From: JAFGNV01 sp964612485
Lineage (GTDB): Bacteria; Chloroflexota; Anaerolineae; 4572-78; J111
NCBI GenBank assembly: GCA_964612485.1
Contig: CAZTFF010000029.1
Span: 1-64,000 of the forward strand
Direction of reading: 5' to 3'
Length of the DNA: 64,000 nucleotides
Part shown: positions 7,329 through 16,076 of the stretch, one piece after another
Numbering within the stretch: the stretch's first letter is position 1
How the letters are laid out: each line of letters begins with the position of its first letter
The notes under the pieces: generated by a model
Told to the model about the DNA's origin: nothing
Databases searched by the model: none
Seen by the model: only the letters and a program-made list of their open reading frames with translations
Position numbers and translations under genes: made by a program

Positions 7329-9863
7329 TCATTCTACGAGCAAAATAGCGGGCAGTAACAACCGCCCCTGGGGATCGGGGGCTTCTCCGGCACGCTGCAC
7401 CGGCAAGCGCCGGCCCGTGGGCTGGTGGTACAGGCCCAGGGCCAGGCGGTATTCGCCGGGCGGCAGGGTGGCGGGGAGGGGCAGGGTGTGGGTGTCGATG
7501 ATGGTTTCGCCGGGAGTCCAGATAGAGGTGGGGTACTGCCCGCTGACCGGCTGGCTGTCGTGGCCGGCGGCCAGCGTATCATTTTCATCCAGCAGGTGGA
7601 TAAACACGGTGTAGTCCAGATCGGGCGTGGTCAAAGCCTGCCACAACAACGTCACCTCAATTGATTCGCCCGGCGCGAGGGTTTGCGGTTCCAGGCTCAC
7701 GCCTGACAGCCGGGCCACATCACCAAAATCAACGGGTTCAATGGCCGGGGGCCGTACGGCAGGCGGCGGCAGCGGCACTTTGAGCGGCCCAATAAACACC
7801 GTATCCGGCGAGTTGCTGCTGCCTTGAGTGAGCGGCAGGCGCTGCTGGGTGGCCGGATCAAAGAGCGAAACTGCCAGCCAGTAGCGGCCCGGCGGCAGAG
7901 TGGTGGTGTTCAACCGCAGGGGATGATGGCCGGCAATTTCATCCACGTGGGGCCGCCAGAAAGAGGTGGGGTAAGCCCAGTCGTTGGGCCGCCCGCTGCC
8001 GTCGCCCCACACCCGGCGGGCATCATCAACCAATTGCAAGATCACTTCGTATTCGTGACGCATCGGTTCTGCGGCCTGCCAGAAGAGGGTAACGGGAAGC
8101 TGATCGCCGGCAGGATCAATTTCCATCTCAAACGCCGCGCCGGTGAGTTGGGCCGGGCCAAAGGCAGCGGTCAGGCGGCGGGTGGGCTGCTGCAAAAATT
8201 GGGCCGGGCCGGCGGGAAGTGGGGCCAGCCGGGCAATAGTTTCGCCGCCGACAGTTTTTATGGGCGTGGTATCGCCGGAGAGGGCGGTGTGGATGAGGCG
8301 CCGGCCGTTCTCGGTGAGGGGCGGGAGGATGGTTGCCAGCCCATTTTGCAGGCGAACCCAGGTTTTATCTTGCTCATTCCGTTCCGGGGAAATCACCACA
8401 GCCTTTGCGGCGGGCGGCACGTTCAGTTTTGCTTCGCGCCGGTAGGGGCCGCTCAGGTAATACAGCAGGGTGGCGTCGTTAAAACGGGCCAGGGGCAAAT
8501 AAATCGCGGTATCGGCATTGTACGAGGCAATTGTATCGCGGACGGCAATCGCCCCGTAGTCGTAAGCGCCCCGGGCGCTTTGTAGTTGCGTCCAATCAAC
8601 GAAGTAGGCGCGAAACGCGGCAGGCAAAGGGATCAAAATGAGCAGGAAAGGGAGAACGTAAATCGTAGTGCGGAGTGGGTAACGTTTTTTACCCGGCAGC
8701 TGGTACCTGGCACCTGGTACTTTCCCCCCAAGCCAGTAAAAGCAAAAAACCAATCCTATTGCCACTAAAATTGCCGTGGGCACCACGCCCACAATCATAC
8801 GCAGGGGGTGGGGCGCTTCGATGGCCAGGATTGAGGGAGCGATGCCAATGAGCCACCACAGGGCTATCAGCCGATAAAACAAATGCCGCCAACGGATGAG
8901 GGCCACGATGAAGCCGATCAACAAAAAGGGCGCGAGGGCCGGGGGCAGGCCGGGCCAGCCGGGCAGGCCAAAAATAGGGTTGGGACTGCCCTGGCAGCAA
9001 AAGAAGCCTAACACGCGCAGGCTGTTTTGCCCTACCTCACGGATAATTTCAGCCGGGGTGTTGAGAAAATTCCACACCATCACCGAGCCGGCGCGGGCGG
9101 TAAATTGGGCCGGGTGGATCAGCAGGTAGAGGCCCATCGGCAGGTAAACCACCAGGGCGGTACTGCCAAAGATCAACAAGTTGGCGGCCTGTTTTTTGAG
9201 GTGGCCGGGCCGCAAGAAAACTTCGGGCAGAAGGGCCAAAACCAGGATCACGGGTAATAATCGCGCCGCCGAGTAGGTGTAGCCTTCCAATCCCATAAAA
9301 ATGCCGGACAGCAGGAACCACCGTTTTTGGCCGATGGCCCAGCCCCGGAGGAAAAACCAGAACAAGGGAACGGCCAAAAAAGGCACCAGAATGGGGCGCT
9401 GCCCCAGCCGGCTGATGGCGATGTGCCAATACATTGTAGCCAGGGATAGCGCGGCGAGGGTTGAAAACCAGAGGTTGTGGGCTTTGAGCAGGGTATCAAT
9501 TTTTTTTGACCCGCCAAAATCGAGGCAGCGCATGGCCCGGAGAAAAGCAAACAGCAAGGCCACGGTGAGCAGGCTGAGCGTGGCGGTGAGCGCGCGCATC
9601 GCCAACGGGGTGGTGTCGAAGAGCCGGATGAAGGGAATTAACAGATAGATAAACAACGACTCGCGCCCGCCGTTGGTGGGAAAAAACAGCACGTGGCCGC
9701 CGCGCTGCATCAAGCGGATGGCGTCGAGGCCGTTGATGGCGGGGTCAAAAAAGATGCCCAGCGGGTGATCGGCCAGGCGATAAAAGCGAAAGAAAAAGGC
9801 GATCAGGATAACTCCCACAAATGCCGGCCAGAGGAGTTTTCTTGGCGACGCGCCGGCTTTCAT
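7329..9863 (-). CDS. GT39-type membrane glycosyltransferase with two C-terminal modules
   Basis: An 844-residue multi-pass membrane protein, paralogous to the gene at 2965-5621 (both have a NGLDA-I/L-RL segment and a PxNxGRExLFxYL segment after it). The first-loop motif reads FFDPAINGL: the Asp is kept but the usual Glu is Pro, so catalysis may differ. About ten hydrophobic segments are followed by two C-terminal modules. The second is canonical: WQALTTPDLDYTVFIHLL, YPTSIWTPGE, PPGEYRLALGLY. The ATG at 9863 overlaps the stop of the YfhO-like gene upstream by 4 bp, so the two are translationally coupled. A repeat tract at 8645-8730 encodes the loop before one helix. Confidence 0.82.
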   Translation of the reverse strand: MKAGASPRKLLWPAFVGVILIAFFFRFYRLADHPLGIFFDPAINGLDAIRLMQRGGHVLFFPTNGGRESLFIYLLIPFIRLFDTTPLAMRALTATLSLLTVALLFAFLRAMRCLDFGGSKKIDTLLKAHNLWFSTLAALSLATMYWHIAISRLGQRPILVPFLAVPLFWFFLRGWAIGQKRWFLLSGIFMGLEGYTYSAARLLPVILVLALLPEVFLRPGHLKKQAANLLIFGSTALVVYLPMGLYLLIHPAQFTARAGSVMVWNFLNTPAEIIREVGQNSLRVLGFFCCQGSPNPIFGLPGWPGLPPALAPFLLIGFIVALIRWRHLFYRLIALWWLIGIAPSILAIEAPHPLRMIVGVVPTAILVAIGLVFCFYWLGGKVPGARYQLPGKKRYPLRTTIYVLPFLLILIPLPAAFRAYFVDWTQLQSARGAYDYGAIAVRDTIASYNADTAIYLPLARFNDATLLYYLSGPYRREAKLNVPPAAKAVVISPERNEQDKTWVRLQNGLATILPPLTENGRRLIHTALSGDTTPIKTVGGETIARLAPLPAGPAQFLQQPTRRLTAAFGPAQLTGAAFEMEIDPAGDQLPVTLFWQAAEPMRHEYEVILQLVDDARRVWGDGSGRPNDWAYPTSFWRPHVDEIAGHHPLRLNTTTLPPGRYWLAVSLFDPATQQRLPLTQGSSNSPDTVFIGPLKVPLPPPAVRPPAIEPVDFGDVARLSGVSLEPQTLAPGESIEVTLLWQALTTPDLDYTVFIHLLDENDTLAAGHDSQPVSGQYPTSIWTPGETIIDTHTLPLPATLPPGEYRLALGLYHQPTGRRLPVQRAGEAPDPQGRLLLPAILLVE
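8645..8730. repeat. Composite 7-8 bp tandem repeats inside a glycosyltransferase gene
   Basis: Two repeat types adjoin: an ACGTAAA/CGTAGTG/GGTAACG tract and a TGGTACC/TGGCACC/TGGTAC tract of period 7. They encode, in frame on the minus strand, a GGKVPGARYQLPGKK loop and the beginning of the next helix. The same pair of repeat types occurs at 17349-17437 in another glycosyltransferase. Confidence 0.6.
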
Positions 9864-12352
9864 GGGGACACCTTCTTGCGCCGGTATCCGATGAGCAAAA
9901 TCGCCACAATAGCCAGCGTGAACGCGCTAATGACGGCCCCGATAGTGAAGGTGACGGGCCAGAAGACCAGTTCAACTGTATGTTCTCCGGCGGGAACCGG
10001 CACGGCCCGCAGCACGTAGTTGGCGCGCAGAAGGGGCGCGGGTTGGCCGTCGATGGCGGCCCGCCAGCCGGGGTAGTGGGTTTCGCTGAGGATGAGCAGG
10101 GCGGAGGAGGGGGTGGTAATTTGGTGGATGATGTGGCCGGGAGAGGGGAAGTGGGAGATTATGGGCGACTCTTGGTCGCTAGTGAATGGTGAATTGTTAA
10201 TGGGTTTTTCGTTGGGCGGCTGCCAGGGGGTGCCGGGTTCCAGGAGGGCGGTGATCCAGCGGTTGAAATTGGGATCGGCGATTTTTTGCAGGATGGCCTG
10301 GTCGTTGGCGGTTTTGGCCTGTGTCACCAGCCAGGCGCGGGGGCCGACGGTGTTGAGCCGGTGGACGTAGGTGGTATCATCGCCGGCCGGTTCCTGGTAG
10401 ATGATGGTGGAGGGCGCGTACAGTTCCTCGCGCCAGGTGATGACGTATTTGACGTTGAGCAGTTCCCAGGCCCGTTCGATGGGCATGGGCGGGGCGATGA
10501 ATTCATCATAGCGCTTAGGGCGGAGCGGGCTGGCGCCCCACAGGTCTTCAATTTCAAAGGGCACGCCGTAGTTGTCGTAGAGACGGAACTCGTTGTAGAC
10601 GCGGTAGGGTTCGGCAGGCGCGGCGGCGGCATCCTGTTTGATGGCGGCTACGGCGGCGGGCATTTGGGTGTGCCATTCCGGCAGTTGGGGAAACAGGTTG
10701 GTCTGCCAGTTGGCGGTGAACAGATCGAAGCAGATCAGGGCGGCGGTCAGCATGGTAAAAATAGACAAAGGCAGCCGCCCGGCAAATTTCCACAGCAGCC
10801 AGGCGAGGGCCAGCAGCACCGTTAACAGCGTGGCCGCGCCGAGCAAATTGTAAAACGGGCTGGCGGGCGTCCAGCCGGTAGTGTTGAGGCCGTAAAAAAA
10901 GAGAAAAACAAGCAGCAAAGCAAAATAAAAGAGAAATTGAGTCAAACGGAGAAGGGAAATTTTTCCTGTTACCTTGCTACCTGTTACCTTGCTACCTGCT
11001 ACCTTGCTACCTGCTACTTTGCCACTTACTACCTGCTCCAGAACAGCCTTAAATCCATACCCCACCAGCACCGACAAGCTAAAGGCCACGGCAAAGGCCC
11101 AGCGTTCCTGGCCGCGAAAAATTGAGAAGCCGGGCGTGAAGAGATAGAGCGGGCTGTAAAGAAACGTATGGCCGCCCAGCGAAATGAGCAGCGCCGCAAA
11201 GGCCACAATGCCCCAAAACGTGGTGTGGCGCGTGGGGCGGGCAAAGATCACCCACACCGCCAAAATCAACCCCACGATGCCCACATACAGCGGCGAATAA
11301 AAACTCACCTGGCCGGGCAGGAGAAACTGGATCAGATCGGTGATGGGAAATCCCCCCGACATTTTATTATACGTGCCCTCGGCGCGGACGGAACGCAAGG
11401 TGTATTCCGCCGCCGGGATGAATTGGATGGCGGCAACCCCCAGGCCGGTCAGCAGGAAAATGAGCCAGTGGCCGAAGGTTCGCAAAAGACGTAAGGCGTA
11501 GCGTTTGAAGCGTGATGCGTCGGATTCCAGGGGGGATTTTCTGCCGAGCCAGAGGAAGAAAAAGTAGGCGATGCTGAGGTAAGCCACTATCAGATAGCTC
11601 TGCGGATGCCCCGCCAGCAAAGCGATGCCCCAGGTCAGCCCGGCCAATAGCAGCATCGGAAGCGGAGAACCTATCTTTTTTTGACTTGTTGTCTCGGTGG
11701 TCGGCTCACTCGCTGACTCACTGACTCGCTGACTCGCTGAATCATTACCTCGCCAACTCGCTTTGTAAATGAAAAACAAAATCAACGGCAGCCACACATC
11801 CACTTCCAGCACGGCCAATTGCTGGCTGGGATAGCCGGTCAGATAACCGCTGAAGGTGAAAACCAGGGCCGCAATGACCGCAGCGGCGCGGTTTTGGGTG
11901 ACTTCGCGGACAAAGAGGTACATAAAAGTGGCGGCCAGCCAGAAATGGGCAATGGCCTCGATTTCCAGGGCAAAGAGCGAAAATCCCCACGGCGCGGACA
12001 GCAGCAGGGTCAACAAACTGGGCGGGTAAAAGACCGCCGCCTGCACATCGGCCCAGAAGGGCGCGCCGGCAAAGGTGTAAGGATTCCACAGCGGCAGCCG
12101 CCCGGCGCTCAATTCGCGGGCTTCAAAGGTGGTAAAGGCCCAGAATTGGGCGCTGAAATCGCCGGGCGGAAACGATTGGCGGTCGGCCAGATTGGGGGTG
12201 AGAATACGCCAGTAAAACAGCACCACCAGTAGCGCGAAGATTATTAAAATGAAGCTGTCAAGGCGTGTCCAGCGTTTCAAAATGATTAACCTGTTGTTCG
12301 TATTGGGTGTAACTCTTTGGATGAAGGCTTTTGCAAAGCGCAACGTCTCCAT
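9860..12352 (-). CDS. YfhO-like bacterial membrane protein
   Basis: An 830-residue protein with about a dozen hydrophobic segments. The N-terminal loop has the PPGDFSAQFW...GRLPLWNPYTFAGAPFWAD pattern, and the C-terminus has HYPGWRAAIDG...LRAVPVPAGEH followed by a last helix and the basic tail YRRKKVSP. Both are typical of the YfhO family (PF09586). YfhO proteins belong to the GT-C fold group and have been linked to glycosylation of lipoteichoic acid in Bacillus and Listeria relatives; the substrate here is unknown. It lacks the C-terminal module of its neighbours. Two period-8/15 repeat tracts are translated in frame (KVAGS-KVAGS-KVTGS and SASQRVSESASE), both in loops between helices. It overlaps the next gene by 4 bp. 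Confidence 0.82.
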   Translation of the reverse strand: METLRFAKAFIQRVTPNTNNRLIILKRWTRLDSFILIIFALLVVLFYWRILTPNLADRQSFPPGDFSAQFWAFTTFEARELSAGRLPLWNPYTFAGAPFWADVQAAVFYPPSLLTLLLSAPWGFSLFALEIEAIAHFWLAATFMYLFVREVTQNRAAAVIAALVFTFSGYLTGYPSQQLAVLEVDVWLPLILFFIYKASWRGNDSASQRVSESASEPTTETTSQKKIGSPLPMLLLAGLTWGIALLAGHPQSYLIVAYLSIAYFFFLWLGRKSPLESDASRFKRYALRLLRTFGHWLIFLLTGLGVAAIQFIPAAEYTLRSVRAEGTYNKMSGGFPITDLIQFLLPGQVSFYSPLYVGIVGLILAVWVIFARPTRHTTFWGIVAFAALLISLGGHTFLYSPLYLFTPGFSIFRGQERWAFAVAFSLSVLVGYGFKAVLEQVVSGKVAGSKVAGSKVTGSKVTGKISLLRLTQFLFYFALLLVFLFFYGLNTTGWTPASPFYNLLGAATLLTVLLALAWLLWKFAGRLPLSIFTMLTAALICFDLFTANWQTNLFPQLPEWHTQMPAAVAAIKQDAAAAPAEPYRVYNEFRLYDNYGVPFEIEDLWGASPLRPKRYDEFIAPPMPIERAWELLNVKYVITWREELYAPSTIIYQEPAGDDTTYVHRLNTVGPRAWLVTQAKTANDQAILQKIADPNFNRWITALLEPGTPWQPPNEKPINNSPFTSDQESPIISHFPSPGHIIHQITTPSSALLILSETHYPGWRAAIDGQPAPLLRANYVLRAVPVPAGEHTVELVFWPVTFTIGAVISAFTLAIVAILLIGYRRKKVSP
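10964..11036. repeat. 15-bp tandem repeat (7+8) in frame in the YfhO-like gene
   Basis: Four units of CTGTTACCTTGCTAC and variants (15 bp each) then a decayed part. On the minus strand they encode Lys-Val-Ala/Thr-Gly-Ser repeats in a loop before a membrane helix. Confidence 0.85.
11703..11744. repeat. Period-8 tandem repeat GACTCGCT in frame in the YfhO-like gene
   Basis: GACTCGCT, GACTCACT, GACTCGCT, GACTCGCT, GAATCATT as consecutive 8-mers. On the minus strand it encodes a Ser-rich loop (SASQRVSESASE). The same family is at 17841-17870, 39702-39730 and 41461-41500. Confidence 0.85.
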
Positions 12353-12363
12353 CTGGAAAATTG

Positions 12364-12405
12364 GAGATTAGAGATTGGAGATTATCATCCTGAATCTCTA
12401 ATCTC
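12364..12405. repeat. Long hairpin of the GGAGATT repeat family between genes
   Basis: GAGATTAGAGATT (12364-12376) pairs perfectly over 13 bp with AATCTCTAATCTC (12393-12405). The loop region GGAGATTATCATCCTG matches the core of the two inverted-repeat elements at 20373 and 33792. It separates the acetyltransferase gene from the YfhO-like gene and may act as a processing or termination site. Confidence 0.75.
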
Positions 12406-12445
12406 ACATTGAAAAGGGTAGATTGATTAATTATCAGCCCAGGAA

Positions 12446-13300
12446 TTATTCATACGTAAACGTATACTCATTAAAATCGCAGACCGGGCGGTAGCCGATG
12501 GATTGGTAGATGTGGTTGGAGGTGGGGTTGGCCAGGTCGGTGTGTAAAACGCAGAATTTCCAGCCTTCGTCCAGCAGTTGTTGGCTGAGCGCGGCCACGG
12601 CGTGGGTGGCGTAGCCGCGCCGGCGCAGGCCCGGCGGGGTGTAGACCAGGTTGACGGTGATGGCGTGGGAGATGGGCCTGGCTTTGGCCGCCATCGAGAC
12701 CGGCTGCTCATTGTTTTCCCATACATACAATTCGCCGTTTTTGAGCCGCAGTTCAATGCTTTCCCGGGTTTGGTGCGGATCGCCGGGGCTGAGGGCTTCG
12801 GACTGGAAGGCCAGCGCCCAATCGGTGAGCAAATCGATTTCACCGGCAGCCGCCGGGCGCAAATGACCGGGGGGGGGATTGGCGGGAAAAGTTACGGCTT
12901 GCAGTTTGTAAATACGCTGGCGCATCCCCTGCTTGATGTTGACGCCCGTGGCATTGCGCCACGCGACGGCCAGACCTTGAGCCACCGCCGCCGGCCCCAG
13001 CACGCCCGGCGGAACGATGCCATCCTGCCGCAACTGCCGCACCAACACCTCCAGCGCCGGCGGATTGTTCTCCGGCCCGTAGATCACCAGGTTGTGGGGC
13101 GGCGTCATTACCGCGGCGAGCGCAAGCTGCGCGTGATCGGCTACGGTGATAAAATAAGGCGTGGTTTTCATTCGCTGGGGCGCATTTTTGAGTTGACAGC
13201 AGATGCCCAACAACAGGCCGTTGGCGGCTTCATTGGTTTCCAGAAAGGATTGGGTTGTTTGCAAGAATTTGTCGGCGGACGGATAGGTTGTTGCTTTCAT
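12446..13300 (-). CDS. GNAT-family N-acetyltransferase
   Basis: A 284-residue protein. The C-terminal half (about residues 140-280) has the GNAT fold signature: the acetyl-CoA loop PPGLRRRGYATHAVAALSQQ (Q/R-x-x-G-x-G/A type) and the later ANPTSNHIYQSIGYRPV, a common end motif. The N-terminal 130 residues are less conserved and may be a degenerate second GNAT-like half. It follows the glycosyltransferase gene upstream by only 7 bp, so it is probably in the same transcript. The acceptor substrate is unknown; modification of a sugar amine would fit the neighbourhood but is inference. Confidence 0.8.
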   Translation of the reverse strand: MKATTYPSADKFLQTTQSFLETNEAANGLLLGICCQLKNAPQRMKTTPYFITVADHAQLALAAVMTPPHNLVIYGPENNPPALEVLVRQLRQDGIVPPGVLGPAAVAQGLAVAWRNATGVNIKQGMRQRIYKLQAVTFPANPPPGHLRPAAAGEIDLLTDWALAFQSEALSPGDPHQTRESIELRLKNGELYVWENNEQPVSMAAKARPISHAITVNLVYTPPGLRRRGYATHAVAALSQQLLDEGWKFCVLHTDLANPTSNHIYQSIGYRPVCDFNEYTFTYE

Positions 13301-13307
13301 GATGGCT

Positions 13308-16058
13308 CTATTCTACTGTAACCGGGGGCAATTCCACAAAATCACCTCCGGTTGACACGGGCAGGCGCCGGCCGGCGGCGGCATTGTACATCCCGGTGAT
13401 GAGCCGGTACTGGCCGGGCGGCAGGTCATGCGGAAGGGGGAGGGTGTAGGCATCGGTCAGGATTTCGCCGGGCAGCCAGGTAGTGGTGGGGGCCGCGCCG
13501 GCCAGCGGCTGGGCGTCTACCTGGCCGACCACCTGCCCCTGGCTGTTGAGCAACTGCACAAACACCGTGTAATCGGCGGACATTTCCATTTCAGCCTGCC
13601 AGTAGAGGGTGAGCGGCAACGTATCCCCCGGCGATAGGGTGGTTTGGGGCAAATCGTAGCCGGCGAGATTCAGGAGATCGGCCAAAGAAATGTCGGTGGG
13701 GTGGGCGATGGCGGGCGCGTCAAAGTGCCGGGGGCGGGTTTCCAGCCTGATGGCTGCCAGCTCGATGGAGTCTGTAGCCTGTCCATCCGGGTTGACGAGA
13801 GCCACGGCCAATTCGACCTGCTCGCCGTTCAGACGCGGGCTGGTGGGCAGATGAACGATCATTCGCCGGATTTGGCCCGGCTGCCAGGCGTCGAGCGGGC
13901 CGGCGATCTGATTGAGGGGGATGTCGAACGGAAATATTTCATCATCGCTGCGCAGGGTAATGCGCAGGGCTGTGCCGGGATCAAGCGAATTTTCGGCCTG
14001 CGCGTAGAGCCACAACCAGGTATCCCGGCCCGGTTGCAGGCTGTCGGGGGCAACATATCCCACGAGAAGTAGATCGCCCAGGGCGTGGCGCGTGGCGTTG
14101 GGGATCGGCAAGGAATCGGGCGGCGGCGTGATTGGGGCGGGGGCAACGGAAATTGCGGACAAGATGACCGGCTGGCCCAGCGGCCCGGCGGCGGGATCGT
14201 AAACCACCCCCTGCAAAACGTAGTCCCCCGGCGGCACATCGGGCGGAATCCATAAACTGCGCCGGTCGGTGATGGGTTGGTTAACGGGCCAGTTTGAGGT
14301 TGGTTGGCCGGCGGCAAGCGGCGGCCAATCGCTTTGGGCAAAAATGTCGCCGCGCTGATTTAGCAGCCGGAGGGAGAGCTGGGCGTTGTACGGCAGCGGG
14401 GTATCGGTTTGCCAGGTCAGGGTAAGGGGCAGCAGATCGCCCGCCGGGATCGGTTCATCGGGCAGGGTGAGGCGCAGCAGCGTGGGACCCTGGCCGGACG
14501 CATCGGGAAAAGGGGCGTTGAGGGTTTCGGTTCGACCGGCGGGCGGTTGGGTATCATACAACGCCAGCCGTTTGCGGCCCAGCCAGCGCTGCCAGGCGGG
14601 ATGCGTGTTCTGAGCCAGCCAGCTTTCCAGCAGCGGATCGAGTTCCATACCGTAGGGCGTGTACCACAATCGCTCGTGTTGGGTGGTGATACCGGTCAGA
14701 ATTTCCAGCGCTTCGTCTCCTTCCGGGCGGGGAACGGGCTGGTGGATGGGGATGTTGAAACTGGCGTAAACCGGCAGGTTGCCGTGGTAGTAAAAATCAA
14801 AGGCTTGCTCGCCGCCGTCGCCGGTGAGCAGAATGGCGTCGCCCGGCTGTTCAAAAGCTTCGATGGTGCGGGCCACGGCGCGCCAATCCGGTTTGGCGTA
14901 GAGGGGGTCAAAATAATGGTGGTAGAGAACCCAGCCGTTGATGCTGATGAGCGCAAGCAGCAGCAAGGCAGCGGCCCGTTGGCCCCATCGGGTGGATTTC
15001 ACTTCACGCTTTCGGAGGTGGCCGATCAGCCGGGGCAGGCCGTTGGCTACCGCCAAAACACCGATGGCGACGGTCAGCAGAAAGCCCGGCTGCACAAAGA
15101 TCAGGTAGCGTTCCAGGTAAACCGTGGTACGGATTTCGCCGTAGAGCCAGGCCACGAGATTGGGGATAAGGGTGTAACTCACCAAAAAGGCCAGCATTTC
15201 CCCGCCGGTCCAGCCTCCCCAGCGGCGGCGGGTGGCATAGATCAGGCCCAAAAGATAGGCGGCCACAAATACCAGCGTCAGGGGGAGCGCCTGTTCAACG
15301 GGCACAAGTTTGTTGAGGCTGTAGACGATGGCGCTGCGAACAAAACTGTCCCACAGCGTGGGCTGTTCAACCCAACTCAAAAAACCGCCACGCAGGCTAT
15401 CGCTCAGCACAATCCACGGCGTTATGAGCAGGAAAATGAGGCTTAAGGTGGCTCCAAACCGGAGATAGCTGCGCCAATAGCGCGGCCAGGTGAGCAGCAG
15501 GAAAAGCCCCTGGATACCAATGAGAAACAGGCCTAGGTAATGGGTCAGCAGAAGCCAGGTGGTGCCCACCACGTAGATGGCCCAGCCGCGCCGCCCGCCG
15601 TGTTGATACCAACTGACGAAGCCCCACATGCTCATCACCGAGGCCGCGGTGAGTTCGCTATACATCCGGGCCTCTTGGGAGTGCCAGATTTGGAAGGGGG
15701 CGACGGCCATTAACAGGGCGGCAATCCATCCAAGCCGCGCGCTGCCCAAGGCTTGGCCCAGCCGGTAGGTAAAGGGCACGGCCATCACGCCAAACAGCAA
15801 CGAGAAGAAGCGCAGGGCGTATTCATTGTCGCCGGCCAGCCTGAGCCAAAAAAGGGTTGGCAGGTGATACAGGGGTGGATGAGGTTCGACGGTGGTCAAC
15901 CAGTGCCATAACTCGGCGGGGGAGAAATTAGCAAAGGTCAGCGACCAGGCTTCATCGATCCAGTAGCTTTGGGCATCGAGCCGGTAGGCGCGGAGCAGGA
16001 AGGCCAGAAAAGTGATGGCAAGGATGATTGATTTTGGCGATAAACTTGGTAATTTCAT
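13308..16058 (-). CDS. GT39-type membrane glycosyltransferase with three C-terminal modules
   Basis: A 916-residue protein. The N-terminal 480 residues are a GT39/PMT_2-type membrane domain: the first helix, then the catalytic-loop motif SYWIDEAWSL, HPPLYHL (a second typical loop motif), and about ten hydrophobic segments. The remaining 430 residues are three soluble modules of 110-130 residues; the last ends in YTVFVQLL...TTTWLPGEIL...PPGQYRLITGMY...GRRLPV. The middle module is the most diverged. It starts 18 bp after the stop of the gene upstream and is probably co-transcribed with it and with the acetyltransferase. Confidence 0.85.
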   Translation of the reverse strand: MKLPSLSPKSIILAITFLAFLLRAYRLDAQSYWIDEAWSLTFANFSPAELWHWLTTVEPHPPLYHLPTLFWLRLAGDNEYALRFFSLLFGVMAVPFTYRLGQALGSARLGWIAALLMAVAPFQIWHSQEARMYSELTAASVMSMWGFVSWYQHGGRRGWAIYVVGTTWLLLTHYLGLFLIGIQGLFLLLTWPRYWRSYLRFGATLSLIFLLITPWIVLSDSLRGGFLSWVEQPTLWDSFVRSAIVYSLNKLVPVEQALPLTLVFVAAYLLGLIYATRRRWGGWTGGEMLAFLVSYTLIPNLVAWLYGEIRTTVYLERYLIFVQPGFLLTVAIGVLAVANGLPRLIGHLRKREVKSTRWGQRAAALLLLALISINGWVLYHHYFDPLYAKPDWRAVARTIEAFEQPGDAILLTGDGGEQAFDFYYHGNLPVYASFNIPIHQPVPRPEGDEALEILTGITTQHERLWYTPYGMELDPLLESWLAQNTHPAWQRWLGRKRLALYDTQPPAGRTETLNAPFPDASGQGPTLLRLTLPDEPIPAGDLLPLTLTWQTDTPLPYNAQLSLRLLNQRGDIFAQSDWPPLAAGQPTSNWPVNQPITDRRSLWIPPDVPPGDYVLQGVVYDPAAGPLGQPVILSAISVAPAPITPPPDSLPIPNATRHALGDLLLVGYVAPDSLQPGRDTWLWLYAQAENSLDPGTALRITLRSDDEIFPFDIPLNQIAGPLDAWQPGQIRRMIVHLPTSPRLNGEQVELAVALVNPDGQATDSIELAAIRLETRPRHFDAPAIAHPTDISLADLLNLAGYDLPQTTLSPGDTLPLTLYWQAEMEMSADYTVFVQLLNSQGQVVGQVDAQPLAGAAPTTTWLPGEILTDAYTLPLPHDLPPGQYRLITGMYNAAAGRRLPVSTGGDFVELPPVTVE

Positions 16059-16076
16059 TAATTGAATTGTGAATGA

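Noticed and set aside
14409..15446. Open frame of 345 codons on the plus strand inside the glycosyltransferase at 13308
   Set aside because: Mirror frame of a well-supported membrane protein; Gln/Gly/Val-rich and without motifs.
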